Shown here: one piece after another, positions 31,585 to 48,130 of the stretch
Layout: every line of letters begins with the position of its first letter
Numbering within the stretch: the stretch's first letter is position 1
Assembly (NCBI GenBank): GCA_033675265.1
Contig: JAUJYZ010000839.1
Coordinates: 62,001-126,000, forward strand
Length of the DNA: 64,000 bases
Reading direction: 5' to 3'
DNA from: Actinostola sp. cb2023
Lineage: Eukaryota > Cnidaria > Anthozoa > Actiniaria > Actinostolidae
The notes under the pieces: generated by a model
The model's input: the letters and a program-made list of their open reading frames with translations, nothing else
Databases searched by the model: none
Told to the model about the DNA's origin: nothing
Translations under genes and position numbers: made by a program

Positions 31585-32350
31585 TTAAAATTATCAAACA
31601 AAAACCCAATATGGTGGCAAACATCACAAAAATGGAATTCGCTCTAACTTTGCATATGAGTAGCCCTTGGTCTGAATATAAACGCTGTGTAGTTTGTTTG
31701 GGAAAATATTTATTTGTTTTGGAGAAAATCGAAAAAAACTATTTTGGCTTCAGACACCATGTAATGACTGTCGGCGGAGTGAAAATGCATCAAATTCATT
31801 CCATTCGTATATCAAAACTAAAATCAACAGAAATATTTCAACACCATCGCTGTATTGTATAACTCTTCCTTGATCTCTAGGTTTAATATCATAAACATTG
31901 AGCGAGTTTAAGAAGTCCAATAAATTCCAAATCAAAGTGCACTATTTGGAAAAATCCAACCGGTGGGTCAAAAAGAATAGTTTTTTAGTCATGTGCCAGT
32001 GATCCAAATTTTATAATATTGCAGCTACGTACTAAGAAGATGATATAGTTTTGGAATCTTGAAAGTTTTATTTGGGCAATTGACGTTTAGCTTCTGAGAA
32101 AACTCTTTTATTCACCACTCGAAAAACATCAAAAACGGTGATTGCCTGACCGCGTGACAATTGGTAAAATATCCGTACTATGTTTCTGTTAACTTCAGAG
32201 CCATGTATAACTGTTAAACAACATACATTTTCTCGTTTCTAAGCTTGCAATGCATCGGGATATGATTGCATGACATATTATGCTGTTATGTGTGCGTTGA
32301 ATATTTGACATTTGGAATATTCCTTTACATTCTTGTTCCTCTACTGTTGT
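31585..32350 (+). repeat. Inverted duplication, left copy, with 83-residue ORF
   Basis: About 770 bases match the reverse complement of 51,765-52,555 with few differences. An 83-residue ORF (31,611-31,862; contains CVVCLGKYLFVLEKIEKNYF) is conserved in the other copy as 82 residues with only about four changed positions. I do not recognise it. It may be an element-encoded peptide or an exon, or open by chance in young copies. Confidence 0.8.
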
Positions 32351-32636
32351 TAAGCGAAATAGGTTAGCAAGATGTCTGGAAATATCTTCTAAACACGTTC
32401 TCGGGTCACTGTGAATGTAATTTGCATAATACCTTGAACAGCATGTTGGTCAAGGGGGTGGGGGTCGGGATGTCTAGCGATTGATTGAAATACACAGTAT
32501 ATACACCCTGGGGGTACTTGACCCATGTTTGGGTATAGGGGTGCCGCTGAGGGTTTGAAACCCTGACCCTGTTTAGGACAAAAAAATCTAAAATACCTAC
32601 TCTGTCTAGGACAACACTACGGAAGCGTAGAGGGGA

Positions 32637-32676
32637 CTTCAGACTTCAGACTTCAGACTTCAGACTTCAGACTTCA
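32637..32676. repeat. (CTTCAGA)n upstream of the kinase gene
   Basis: Five to six 7-base units just after GGAAGCGTAGAGGGGA. The same junction recurs inverted near 39,488-39,505, where the array is longer. Confidence 0.85.
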
Positions 32677-32724
32677 AAGTTTGTTGGTTGGTTGGTCTTC
32701 CTGTGTTTCTACCGGCCAGATGAT

Positions 32725-36879
<4,155 letters not shown>

Positions 36880-37531
36880 GCCAAAGCACGTTCACATCTA
36901 TCAATGAGTATATAGTTTCAAGAGTACAATGTTAGAACTCGATTTAGTTATCACAGTCCATAAATTGCCTTGCACAGTCAATTGCAAATCACAGGAGAAC
37001 TGTGCTTCGTGTTTTGTTAAACTTAGATATATAGTCATGCAAACATATTTTTGAAAAGGAAACCTCGCACAATGTTACGTCAGACTTTCAATGTTTAATA
37101 TTAGTACAAATATACAGTCGCTTTTTGTACAGGGTTAGGAGATTGCCATTCCTGATAGAAGAATACAGACAAATCCCATCTGCTCGTCGTACTTTAGCCA
37201 TCCGCTTACATACCGAGGTTACAGGGATTGAGTTCAGAATAGATTCAACTGATTTTGGCGAGCTGGCTTATGTAGGCAGTTCTATTTTGCGTTATTATAT
37301 TGTTCATGTTCAGAGATTATTTGGTTGATTGAAGTGGAAAATGAAAGGCGTTTAATCAGATGTAAACATTAAATTCCAGAATAGACGTTTGGTACGATTG
37401 TGTTCATTCTGACTGTATTTAGTGTGTGTATAAATGTGCGGGTTTTTTTTTTACTACAACTTCAAACTCCAGCAAATTTGTGAAATTCCTTTTGAAAACA
37501 GTCAAAAAAAAGTATCTAAAGTCTCGGCCAG

Positions 37532-37692
37532 AAATCCGATACCCTTGTTCCAGAGGCTTTGTCAAACTCTATATAAATACGATGTTTGTGCGGTCCCGCG
37601 AGCTGCGAAGCAGCGGGAAGCCGCTTCGCGGCGTACAAACATCGTATTATAGAGTTTGACAAAGCCTCTGGAACCAGGGTAGAAATCCGAAG
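37532..37692. mobile_element. Near-perfect palindromic MITE
   Basis: GTTCCAGAGGCTTTGTCAAA and its inverted copy flank a second hairpin (GAGCTGCGAAGCAGCG, AAGCCGCTTCGCGG). The span 36.9-37.5 kb before it has one short plus-strand frame (37,125-37,328) that I do not recognise. Confidence 0.8.
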
Positions 37693-37723
37693 GTCGGTGT
37701 TAATTTAAATTGGGTTGTCCGAC

Positions 37724-38911
37724 TTACTCATACAAATGGTTGAGCTCATTAATAAGGCCAACATATAAATCACAGGCTGCCCCAACTGTGTTTGGTCTTT
37801 CCACAAATGGCCTTAGCAGATGAAGTAGTTCTAGAAAGTCATCAGTGCAGTCGGGAGGTGGTGGGCTGGCATATAAGTCTAAACAAATATCAACGTCTTT
37901 AACGTCGACAGGCGTCCCATAGTTCTGTGAATCATACAATTCGGGTGAAAAGTAAATAACATTCGGTCTACCAGATGGACATTCTCCATTTTTATTACTT
38001 CTGATTGGATGAGTATTCCATTCTCTAACTGTCCGTTGAAGTTCAGCCCGAAGCACCCCCATAAAGCAATACCTTTTAAAAACATTGAATGTGGACGATA
38101 TCATGACCATTGTACAAACCTCTATCCCTAAGATCCTTGAACATATTTATCCACCAACCCGTGCAGTGCTTTCTCAACAACGCCCACCATGCTTCTATTC
38201 TTTGGTTTGCTGTGCTTTTCCCATACATAAAGCTTTTCACCCCAGCAAATGCATCGTTGCAGTTGTAACGGAAAATGGTTGTAAAACCTCGATTGTTGTA
38301 TTTTCCGTGCCCAAATCACATCTTATAATTCTTGAGGTGTGCTGATGTTGTTGCAAGTATCTCAGGTAATACCAAGCAATTACCGCTGGGTCGTTATTCG
38401 TTGGGGACACGTGCAACCATAGAACCCGTCGACTGTAGCCATCCATGGCACCATGAATAGCAAATCCGAAAGGTTTAAGTTTGTCATACCCATCAGCATG
38501 CCATAAATAATTAGGACCTGGAGTAATATACTTTCTTCTTGAAAGTCTGTGACGTTTCCTTCTTTCCACTCCCATCGGATCAATAACTTTCAAGAGTTGC
38601 CTTACGGTTTCTTGATTAACACGTAAATTATGTTCTTGTTGTATGCGCCTCCACATCGTTCGATACCCGATACTCCCCCCACTATGTTGAAGTTGTCGTT
38701 GAATTGCCCTAACAATATCATCAATATCGGATTCCTCACCGCGAAACACTCTCCGTTGCAGGTGGAGACGGACCAATATCCTTTTCAACTGTCTCACACA
38801 TAGCTTTATACCATGGACTGTCAGAAGTGTAGCCACAATTTCTACATAATTACTATATCCCTTCAGAAAATAGTATGTGATAAGACTGTGTTTGTCTTCT
38901 CCTGAGCAGTA
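37724..38911 (-). pseudogene. Integrase-core (DDE) family gene with two frameshifts
   Basis: Reading the minus strand: a helix-turn-helix-like start (GYSNYVEIVATLLTVHGI), a second such region (GGSIGYRTMWRRIQ), then the integrase core with LWHADGYDKLKPFGF, IRCDLGTENTT, and RIEAWWALLRKHC, giving the D, D and E positions, and a tail VREWNTHPIR. A one-base insertion near 38,270 and a second shift near 38,075 break the frame. The family is multicopy in cnidarians and fish in my memory and is probably transposon-derived. A CAG acceptor near 38,912 suggests an upstream exon that was not found. Confidence 0.72.
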
Positions 38912-39199
38912 TGGAAATGCAGTGACCAGAATTACAACTATCAGCCACTTTATCTGTAGAAAAACAATCGAATAAGAGTCATTATAAATTCATAGCTATC
39001 CATTGTATTATATCAGTGTTGTTCATTGTATTTCTATGAATGTATTACATCAACTGCGTGCTCTGTAGACTCTCCCATATTATAATACCACTAGGTAGTT
39101 GAAAAAAGGTATTAAATAAGGAAAATCAGCGTATGAAAGAACTATAAATTTGACTTACCCTTTCGTCCATTTTTAAGTTGGAGCCTAAGACTGGGAACA

Positions 39200-39305
39200 A
39201 GTCTGAAGTCTGAAGTCTGAAGTCTGAAGTCTGAAGTCTGAAGTCTGAAGTCTGAAGCCCTGAAGTCTGAAGTCTGAAGTCTGAAGTCTGAAGTCTGAAG
39301 TCTTC
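39200..39305. repeat. (GTCTGAA)n array
   Basis: About 14 seven-base units, with one CCCTGAA variant. Inverse of the array at 32,637-32,676. Confidence 0.93.
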
Positions 39306-39427
39306 TACTTTTGGAGTAGTTTTAACTAATGCTGTGATCATCCGACAAGAACATACTTCATTCCTATTTCATCATACTACTAGCAATGATTAAATCTTAT
39401 TTTGCTTTGAAAATCTGCCGTTTTTAC

Positions 39428-39490
39428 CAAGTCTGAAGTCTGAAGTCTGAAGTCTGAAGTCTGAAGTCTGAAGTCTGAAGTCTGAAGTCC
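39428..39490. repeat. (GTCTGAA)n array, second block
   Basis: About nine units ending in CCCCTCCACGCTTCCGT, the inverted counterpart of the sequence preceding the repeats at 32,637. The two blocks are separated by about 120 bases of AT-rich sequence. Confidence 0.93.
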
Positions 39491-39792
39491 CCTCCACGCT
39501 TCCGTACAACACCCTCTATTTTAGGAACCTGTTTAGGACAAAGGACAAAATACACATTGTCTTCTTTTACACAATTTTAACGCGTTTTATGTTGACTGAT
39601 GACCTGCTAAAGACCGGCAAACGTCTCGGTGGGACTCCCATATATAAAGTGGTTGGGATGCTCGTCGGAAATTTTGAAATTTACCCCTAAAAGGTATCCG
39701 AGTCTTGTCCAGGTGGGTGTGGCAACAAATAATTTTTACCCCTAAAAGGTACCAACTCTAAAGTGACAAAAGCTATAACTGTCATTCCGGTT

Positions 39793-41412
39793 GTCATTAT
39801 CTTGTCTCGGGTATATGGCGCGCGGATTGGTCCAAAATTAAAATTTATTGTTAATCCAATAATCTTTTGGTTGATTGCGTTACATCCATGAGTTGGATCT
39901 TTTTCTCGTCAATCAATACAAACAAAACTCGGTCGATCAAAAAAAAAACTCGGTCGATCAAAAAAACTCGGTTGATAAAAAAAAAAATCGGTCGATCAAA
40001 AAAAACTTGGTCGATCAAAAAAACTCGGTCGATCAACAAAAAACTCGGTCGATCTAAAAACTCGGTTGATGAAAAAAAACTCGGTCGATCAAAAAAAAAC
40101 TTGGTCGATCAAAAAAACTCGGTCGATCAAAAAAAAACTCGGTCGATAAAAAAAACTCGGTCGATCAGAAAAAACTCTGTCGATAAAAAAACTCGGTCGA
40201 TCACAAAATTTAAAAACTATAGGAGGCTAACTATTTGGTACTAACTTCTAACTGGACTGTGTGATTCAATTGTGTTATCACAACACCGATACATAAACCC
40301 ATTAACTTCTATACTGTGTACATTGCGAAACGCTACACAATTATATTCATGTGATATAGGCTAGCATCAGAGATTCGGAATGTCTCGTGAATACAGCAAA
40401 TTATTTTAGTAGGGGGAGGAGAGATGAGTCTCCCTCTCCCTTCCCTTCCCTATGCATGAGAGCAGTGGCTGCGCAGGCTACAATAGCTGTCGACCTTGCG
40501 AATGTTATGGAGGTTCGCTAGGTCGTATAATCGGCAGTTTTTGTACATAAGGTAGTGTTTACTCAAGAACTAATGGTAATGTGTTCTGTCAAATGTCAGT
40601 GGTAAATACTAGCTGATTGGTTGATAGCTCATTTTAATTGGGGTTTTATGGAACAAAGGGAAAGGAATGTTGTTCGAATGTTAGCAGCCGTTTGTGGGCC
40701 GAGTTCGTTACGTGACGGAACTAAAAACGGCTGCGAAGGAGACTATGGTAAATACGGCTAGAACCTTTAAAATGTGACACAAATAGATGACAAAGCCGAT
40801 TATAAGTAAACGACCCTTAACGGAGTCACACGATTATCAGTGCTATTGGCCAATGCAGTTGGCAAAGTGAAACAATACCTGATGAGCAAAGCATTCTTAT
40901 ACATTCTATAAAATGGCGAGTTCCTATCTTAATAACGAATATCTAAGCGATTTTATCAATTCATGTAGCAGCCTTTTAAAAAAAAGTGAGAGGTTAAAGA
41001 ACACGGAAGACCCTGCTGATCGACCGAGTTTCTTTTGATCGACCGAGGGTTTTTTTTTGATCGACCGAGGTTTTTTTTTGATCGACCGAGTTTTTTTTAG
41101 ATCGACCGAGTTTTTTTGGATCGACCGAGTTTTTTTTGGATCGACCGAGTTTTTTTTGGATCGACCGCGTTTTTTTTTGATCGACCGAGGGTTTTTTTGA
41201 TCGACCGAGTTTTTTTTGATCGACCGAGGTTTTTTTTGATCGACCGAGTTTTTTTTGATCGACCGAGTTGTTTTTTTGATCGACCGAGTTTTGTTTGTAT
41301 TGATTGACGAGAAAAAGATCCAACTCATGGATGTAACGCAATCAACCAAAAGATTATTGGATTAACAATAAATTTTAGTTTTGGACCAATCCGCGCGCCA
41401 TACGGGTATCTC
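39793..41412. mobile_element. Nested fold-back element with (TCGGTCGATCAAAAAAAC)n arms
   Basis: The left arm 39,793-40,205 contains an AT-rich end (TTAATCCAATAATCTTTTGG, AGTTGGATCTTTTTCTCG) and about 17 A-rich 17-20 base units. The right arm 41,012-41,412 is its near-perfect reverse complement. The 800-base loop has no gene that I can support. Apparent DQKKTRSIKK-type proteins in the arms are repeat artefacts. Confidence 0.82.
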
Positions 41413-41454
41413 ATTTACTGACAAACACCCTGAAAGGTACATTATTGATTATAC

Positions 41455-41525
41455 AGTGTTTGTCTCTGACTTCTGTTTTTTTTAAATAGACGTTTCGGCC
41501 ATTAATCAATGGCCTTCATCAGTAT
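41455..41525 (-). ncRNA. Hammerhead-like ribozyme motif, copy 1 (tentative)
   Basis: On the minus strand: CTGATGA, stem GGCCAT / ATGGCC around TGATTA, then GAAACGTC and, 18 bases on, GTCAGAGAC. CTGATGA...GAAA is the hammerhead core. The plus-strand motif at 58,901-58,960 has the same core with a different but still paired stem. A convincing stem I and III could not be drawn. Confidence 0.35.
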
Positions 41526-42269
41526 TAATCGGAAACGTTGCGATCTTTGAAATATATTTAACGTTTTAAATATATCACCCTAAAAGGTACCGGCTTAGTC
41601 TTTTGTGGTCCTTTTAGATTTGTGGCACCCTAAGAGGTACCAAATCGCGGATCTGGACCCCTAAAAGGTACCTTAGTATCACTTATTTTCGCGCGTCCTT
41701 AATTTCGCGAACATGTCAGAGGCATATTTCACGAGGCTTTAATTTCGCGATTTTGCAGAAAAAAACGTGTATAAGGGAACTTAATTTCACGTTTTTTTTA
41801 ATTATGATCCGGTGCAGTATACAAACATATTGTTTTGAATTGGGTAAATGATGTAACAATTCAATTCAACACATCACTGCGTGACATAAAGTTTCGCTTC
41901 GTTAATTTTCGCCGTAATTATTATTCGCGAGTCTTTAATTTCGCGGTTTTTTTCCAAACGCGAAAATCGCGAAATTAAAGACACGCGAAAATAAATGATA
42001 ATAAGGTGAGGTACGACGAGCATCCCAACCACTTTATATATGGGAGTCCCCAACCTCCCCCCCCCCCCCCCCCCCCCCCCCCCCCTTCCCCGGGTAGTAG
42101 ACCCAGTATATTCGTATAAGAATATCCCAACTCTCTGTTGTAAAGGCACTTGTTGATTTGCAGTTGTTGATGTTATTATAGTGTTTCTGATTACCTTAAG
42201 AGTTGCCCTTGAAATGTGTTTAAATTAAATTTATTGCATGCGTACACACATACACATCTTTATTCAGTA

Positions 42270-42841
<572 letters not shown>

Positions 42842-43044
42842 TACCAGGATATTTAGTCTTTTTACATTGCGTTCTTTAGCCTTGGCTTACGTGGCTATTA
42901 GATGGCAGAAATCTTCCGATTTTATTAGGACTGCAGTGCTGCTCATCAATATTTTATTTTTATGGCGTTTTATTTTCACCGAACAAAATCTAACTATCCG
43001 AACCGCTCCATTAGTCCCACGGGAGATGATTTAATGACATACAA

Positions 43045-43798
43045 GACTATTTAACAATTAGACAACGAGTCCGAGTTGGCTATGAGCAGATAGTCAACGA
43101 GGCTCCTGCCGAGTTGACTATCTTAGCTTATAGACAACGAGGGCGAGTTGTCTAATTGTTTTAGTATAAACAAACTAGCATACTTAATTATTATACCAAT
43201 ATATATTGTTTAATTTGCATAAGTAAGAAGAATAAGAATTTTATGCCAGTCATAAGTACACATTTGGCTGAACTAATCGAGCTGTTTAGTTTTACCATCA
43301 ACAAATGGAAAACTAAACCAGAAAAGTTGGTTCTTTTGTTGAAAAACTTTCATAAATCAAATAACAAATGAACAAAACATGAGTCAAGAGTGGTGTAGCC
43401 TTCGTTTATTACCTTTATCACTATCAGTACTCCCTTTGACTTTGTCTTCGCTAAAGTTGAAAAAATCGGCCCAAATTCGAAAAATCTTCAACTTTAACGT
43501 TCGTTTCTCGCTCAGTTTCTGCAGTGTCAGCCAAAGAAAACTTGCTTGAATTGTCAATGAGATGTCTATATTTATGTGCTTTTTCCATTTCTTGTTCTTG
43601 AGATTTGTTTCTCGGTCTATTTTAGCTCTTTTTAGCGAGAAAACAACTATCGGGTTTGTCCGCCATCTTGCTTCATCGCCGTTCACGACAATGGTTACCA
43701 TGGTGATTCGCTACTAGGGGACTATCACTATTAGACCCCTAGTAGCGTAGCCAATCAGATTGCAGGATATGTGATAGACCACTAGTTTGTTTATACTA
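43045..43798. mobile_element. Insertion with nested inverted repeats
   Basis: TAGTATAAACAAACTAG (43,161) and CTAGTTTGTTTATACTA (43,782) are inverted. A shorter inverted pair, TTAGACAACGAG / CGAGTTGTCTAA, sits at 43,050-43,165. The flanks are continuous in a related copy at 48,960-49,085 that lacks this DNA, so it is an insertion. Confidence 0.7.
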
Positions 43799-44392
43799 AA
43801 TAACAAGAGTCCTGTAATTAACATATTGTAGTTGACCAAACCAGCGGGACGAATAACATCTAACCTTTTCCCTTCCGCAATATGCTTACTCCTCGCCGCC
43901 CTTCGTCAACCATGTGGTTGCCAAGTACTCGTATTACGGTAGTATATTTTGTTTGGACCGTACGTTCGTCCGAAATTTAGTGGTTTAAATTTAATGGTTT
44001 AAAGTTCTTCTATTTTTGTGTCAGGTCGCAGGAGCTTTGCATGCTGTTGTTTCACTCACTTCATCGTTGGCAATTTGTACCGCCACCAGCCACCTTTACT
44101 ACTCCAGTTCAGTCTACGTGTCGATACTCGTTTTAGTTTCTCAGCTTAGCCAGTACAAGCCCTTCCTGACTAGTTCTGTTACCTTTTTCGCTTGTTTGGT
44201 CGTGTTCTTCGCTTGAGCAACTAGCTAGGGTGCACGTGTTAAGATATTTTTTTTTATGTGCTTCAGGAAGAAGTAGGCGTAGCCGGTCAGTGTCTCTTAC
44301 TATGTGCGAGGCTATTAGGGTTTGTGGCATCGGTATTCGTGTTTCAGCAGTGGCTGCTATTCTATCGTTAGTTTGTATTCGGTCCGCTAATT

Positions 44393-44550
44393 AGTAATGG
44401 TAATTGAACTGAGTGGAGTGCAATTTGGTCTGAAATCATACGAGTGATTACAAAATTGCACGACCGCGTAGCGGGAGTGCAATTTGTTATCACGAGTATG
44501 ATTTCAGACCAAAATTGCACGACACGCAGTTCAATTACCTATTAATCATA
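44393..44550. mobile_element. Palindromic MITE
   Basis: GGTAATTGAACTGAGTGG...GTCTGAAATCATACGAG pairs with CTCGTGATAACAAAT-flanked GTATGATTTCAGACC...GCAGTTCAATTACC. The centre is ACCGCGTAGCGGG. The area 43.8-44.4 kb has no recognisable gene. Confidence 0.75.
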
Positions 44551-45339
44551 TTCATTTTGAAATCTTTTCAAATACACTCGTTATATTTAGGTGGTAAGTT
44601 GCAATAATAAGAAATAAGCAATAATTTTGATGCCTGAAATACAACTCTTTCATTCTAAATTACAAATTACTTTTTATGAAGAATCGTTTGAATTTAATAA
44701 AATTAGAGTTTCTGTGCGAAAAATTAAAAAAAAAAAAATTGGTGCAATTAATGATTTAATCGCACCATTTTTAGCCAATCAGATTGCAGGATTTACTAGT
44801 GATTTCAAAATGAATATGATTAGTCGTTTTATTGCACGGGTATTCTTGCCCTTCGTTCGGTGTAGGGTTTTAGCGTCTTGGCAGGACTCACAGGTTTCTC
44901 TTCGGTCTTTAGTCTTGTCGGATGTGCTCGGTCAGCTTTCTATAGTCCAGTTTCGGTTTTGGTTTATCACAGTAGTATATTCTTAGGTTTCCGACTTCAG
45001 GACTCATGTAGGTGTTTTATTTCCTCTAGTGTTTTTTCTTCGAATTTGCATAGGTATGTCGGTGTATTTTCGCGGTATGTCACCTCTATGCATCGCGAAA
45101 TTTAATACCGTTCAAAGTGTTCTATTTTCGTATCAGGTTGCAGGAAGCTTTCTTGTTGTCTCCATGCCAGTTCATCGACTGGTTGCTCACTCCTGGCCGT
45201 CCAACGTGAACCAATGTGCTTACCAAGTTTGCTGGAAGCGTTGTCTGTACGTAGTGGTGCTTTCATCGACTGTGTTGCCGCTCACTCCTGGTCGTCCAAC
45301 GTCAACCATGTGCTTGGAAATTTATTTAAATTGGGCCTA

Positions 45340-46200
45340 GCTCTCGGGCCGGGACACTGAACTGGGTTCAGATGCGTTTAAAGTGGTGTGTTTGGCGTAT
45401 AGCTGGCAGTCGGTGCTTAGCGAAATTTATTTAGTTTGGGCCTCTCGGGCCGGGCACGGATACTGAAATGCGTTCAGGTGCCGTTGGTGTGTTTGGCCTA
45501 TATAGCTGGCAGTCGGTGCTCAGCGGAAATTTATCTAGTTTGGGCCTCTCGGGCCGGGCACGGATACTGATATGCATTCAGGTGCCGTTAGTGTGTTTGA
45601 CGTATAGCTGGCAGTCGGTGCTCAGCGGAAATTTATCTAGTTTGGGCCTCGCGGGCCGGGCACGGATACTGAAATGCGTTCAGGTGCCGTTGGTGTGTTT
45701 GGCGTATAGCTGGCAGTCGGTGCTCAGCGGACATTTATCTAGTTTGGGCCTCGCGAGCCGGGCACGGATACTGAAATGCGTTCAGGTGCCGTTGGTGTGT
45801 TTGGCGTATACATGTAGCTGGCAATCGGTGCTCAGCCAAATGTATTTAGTATGGGCCTCTTGGGCCGGGCACAGATACTGAACTGGGTTCAGGTGCCGTT
45901 AGTGGTGTGTTTTGCGTATAGCTGGCAGTCGGTGCTCAGCCAAATTTATTCAGTTTGGGCCGCTCGGGCCGGGCACAGATACTGACTGGCTGGGTTCAGG
46001 TGCGCTCCGTTAGTGGTGTGTTTGGCGTATAATTAGATGGCAGTCGGTGCTCAGCCAATTTTATTCAGTTTGGGCCTCTCGGGCCGGGCACAGATACTGA
46101 ACTGGGTTCAGGTGCCGTTAGTGGGGTGTTTCAGTTGGCGACAGCTGAACTCGGTGTTGAGCCAAATTTATTTTAAGTTGGCCTTTCGGGCCGGGCACAC
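45340..46200 (+). repeat. 102-bp tandem repeat, open in one plus frame
   Basis: Seven to eight units containing AGCTGGCAGTCGGTGCTCAG and CTCGGGCCGGGCACGG, spaced 102-108 bases. Because 102 is a multiple of three, a frame of 34-residue repeats (LGLSGRARILICIQVPLVC) stays open at 45,468-45,881. Later units drift in length and break it. Upstream, 44,990-45,140 shares words (TTTGCATAGGTATGT) with the intron of the recombinase gene at 60.1 kb. Confidence 0.85.
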
Positions 46201-46447
46201 ATACCAGCTAGTGTTGTTTGGCGGTAGCTGGATTGAATTGCCTGGGGAACGCCACGGGCAAATTTCGTGTGTTCAGTTGGTGGCTCTGCTCAATGCCGCG
46301 AATTCCGTTGGCTCGGGTCGACGAGTTTTGGAGGTGCGAAATCTCTCACACGTCAGTGTTGACCAGTTCGCACGGGAGAATATTTCGGCCGGGAGTTTGC
46401 CGGAATGTGCCTTTTGTTATGCTGTGGTGAGGTCCCTTGTTGGTTAA
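46200..46447 (+). other. Unidentified ORF after the 102-bp repeats
   Basis: The frame reads GQISCVQLVALLNAANSVGS and ENISAGSLPECAFCYAVV, a reasonable protein composition with a CxxC, ending at TAA/TGA 46,447. I do not recognise it. It could be the gag-like end of an old element carrying the repeats. The stretch 46.45-47.64 kb holds no gene that I can support. Confidence 0.25.
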
Positions 46448-47644
46448 CATGCCCGGGGCTATCTAAAGCCCTTTGTGCTCGATCCTTGCGGTTGTGCCGT
46501 GGACTGTTAACCACCATTGGTTTCTCCATTAGCATTTGAGACACTGGAGAGCTGGCTGGCGCGTTCCAGAACATATAGAGTCTATAGAGTAATTAATGTA
46601 ACAAAACATGTCCAATATGAAATTTGGAAAGAGAAACAAGAAGAGACCAGCCAGTTATGACCAAATGATCAGATATGAAGGGAGGAACCAATGGTGGTCC
46701 AAAGTAACGGCAAAACAAGGAATGCGGGTTAGGTGGTGAACTAGACTCGTGAAGCGACAAATCTTGGAAGAAGGAGTTGACTAAAACAGGATAAAAGTTA
46801 ATCCGAAAAAGTGCATTGTGTAACCGAAATTCATTTAAGACGATACAAAGTTGGGTGAGGTACATATATTTCAATCTTACTGCAAGATCATCATCAGAGT
46901 TTGACTAATTTACAAGAGACTTCGAGAGTACATTTCTGAGAACAATTGCAAGTCCTTAGAGGCCGTGAATCTACTGTTCAACAACGGTTGTTTTGGTTAA
47001 TTAAGAGGGTGTCTTTAAATAACAGAAGGTCCCACTTGCTTGAAGTATCAATGACCTTTATGTTTTGTCGCACAAGTTCCAAACAAAACGCACGAAGGCT
47101 GAAAGGCTGTTCATCGGGCAAGCCATGATCAACAATGCAACCATGCTCGGCGGTCCTCTCGTGTTCAGTGTCAGTTTGACTGATATAATCGGCACCACAG
47201 CCGGCACAGGTACATCGGTAAAGTAACGGTGTTGAGTCCTTAACAAAGCAAGTTGTTTTGTAAAGTCAGTTAACGAGGACTGTGAAATCGACTGTCTTGT
47301 CCTACTGGAGACATCTGCGTAGTTTGCGGATGCAGGCTCTCACGAGAGATTGGCCAGTGTTTCCTAGGTACAGTAAGGTCTACGTAAATGGTGTAGGGAT
47401 TTTTTTGTCAAGGCTCTCAGGCTTGCCATCTATCTTTCTTGTGGAGGACATGATTGGTTGTTACTCGGGCTACCTGCAAGAACCTGCAAGTGGGTTCGGG
47501 TCAGAAGTTCCAGTCCTTCCCGGTCACAGGAAGCCCAGAGAAAAGAAAGAGAGAGTCGTGATTCGAGCGGCGCATAGTCCGAAACCATGGCAACTTCATG
47601 CCGTTGATCACGAGGCGTCCGCCATTGCGGTTAGTCGAAGTTAC

Positions 47645-48130
47645 TGAAATGATGTTTGATGGATGTCAAACCCTCTTAATTACACTGTGAGATGAAAGAT
47701 TACAAAGTACTACCTAGCAGCTTTTAAGTGCAGATCAACGGTGAACTAAAACAGACGGAGAAAACCCACCTCAAGGCTAGAACGTGTGGATCGAGCGGCA
47801 TCTACTCGAAGACACAGGGTCGAGAAAACAAATGACACTATACTACAAAATAACACTTCGTAAAATTCCTGAATGCGATAGTTCTTTTAATTTCATGTTT
47901 GATACTAAATAATTGACTAACTTGACACAAGGTTGGTGTCCAACAGAGTATTGATTTATAAACCTTGAGCTGTATTAAACTGAGTACCATAGACTTCGAA
48001 GTGTTATATATGTGGTAGCGTGTAATTTCTCTAACGTCCGAAAGTATATAAGTCCAATAACTCGTAAGTTTATAGTGTTGATTTTATCGCAGTTGAGTTT
48101 GTGAAACCGATTTCAGGAGGGATGACCAGG
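47645..48130. repeat. Dispersed repeat B, copy 2
   Basis: Matches 27,405-28,040 in order and orientation (GATGTTTGATGGATGTCAAA, GGTGAACTAAAACAGACGG, TTATCGCAGTTGAGTTTGTG), with about 150 bases missing relative to copy 1. The rest of 48.13-48.87 kb is unassigned, with GGATTGGAAATAAG repeats near 48.7 kb. Confidence 0.7.

Larger units (their letters stand above)
39612..42095. mobile_element. Poly(C)-tipped fold-back element with CCCTAAAAGGTAC units
   Basis: GACTCCCATATATAAAGTGG at 39,632 recurs inverted at 42,030-42,047. CCCCTAAAAGGTA occurs near 39,688, 39,740, 41,577 and 41,665. A 26-base poly(C) tract ends the right side (42,057-42,085). A second fold-back element (39,793-41,412) and a hammerhead-like motif lie inside. 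No transposase is seen. Confidence 0.6.

Noticed and set aside
39867..41349. Lys/Arg/Ser-rich proteins such as DQKKTRSIKK repeats
   Set aside because: They translate the A-rich fold-back arms in several frames on both arms. Not protein-like beyond the repeat.
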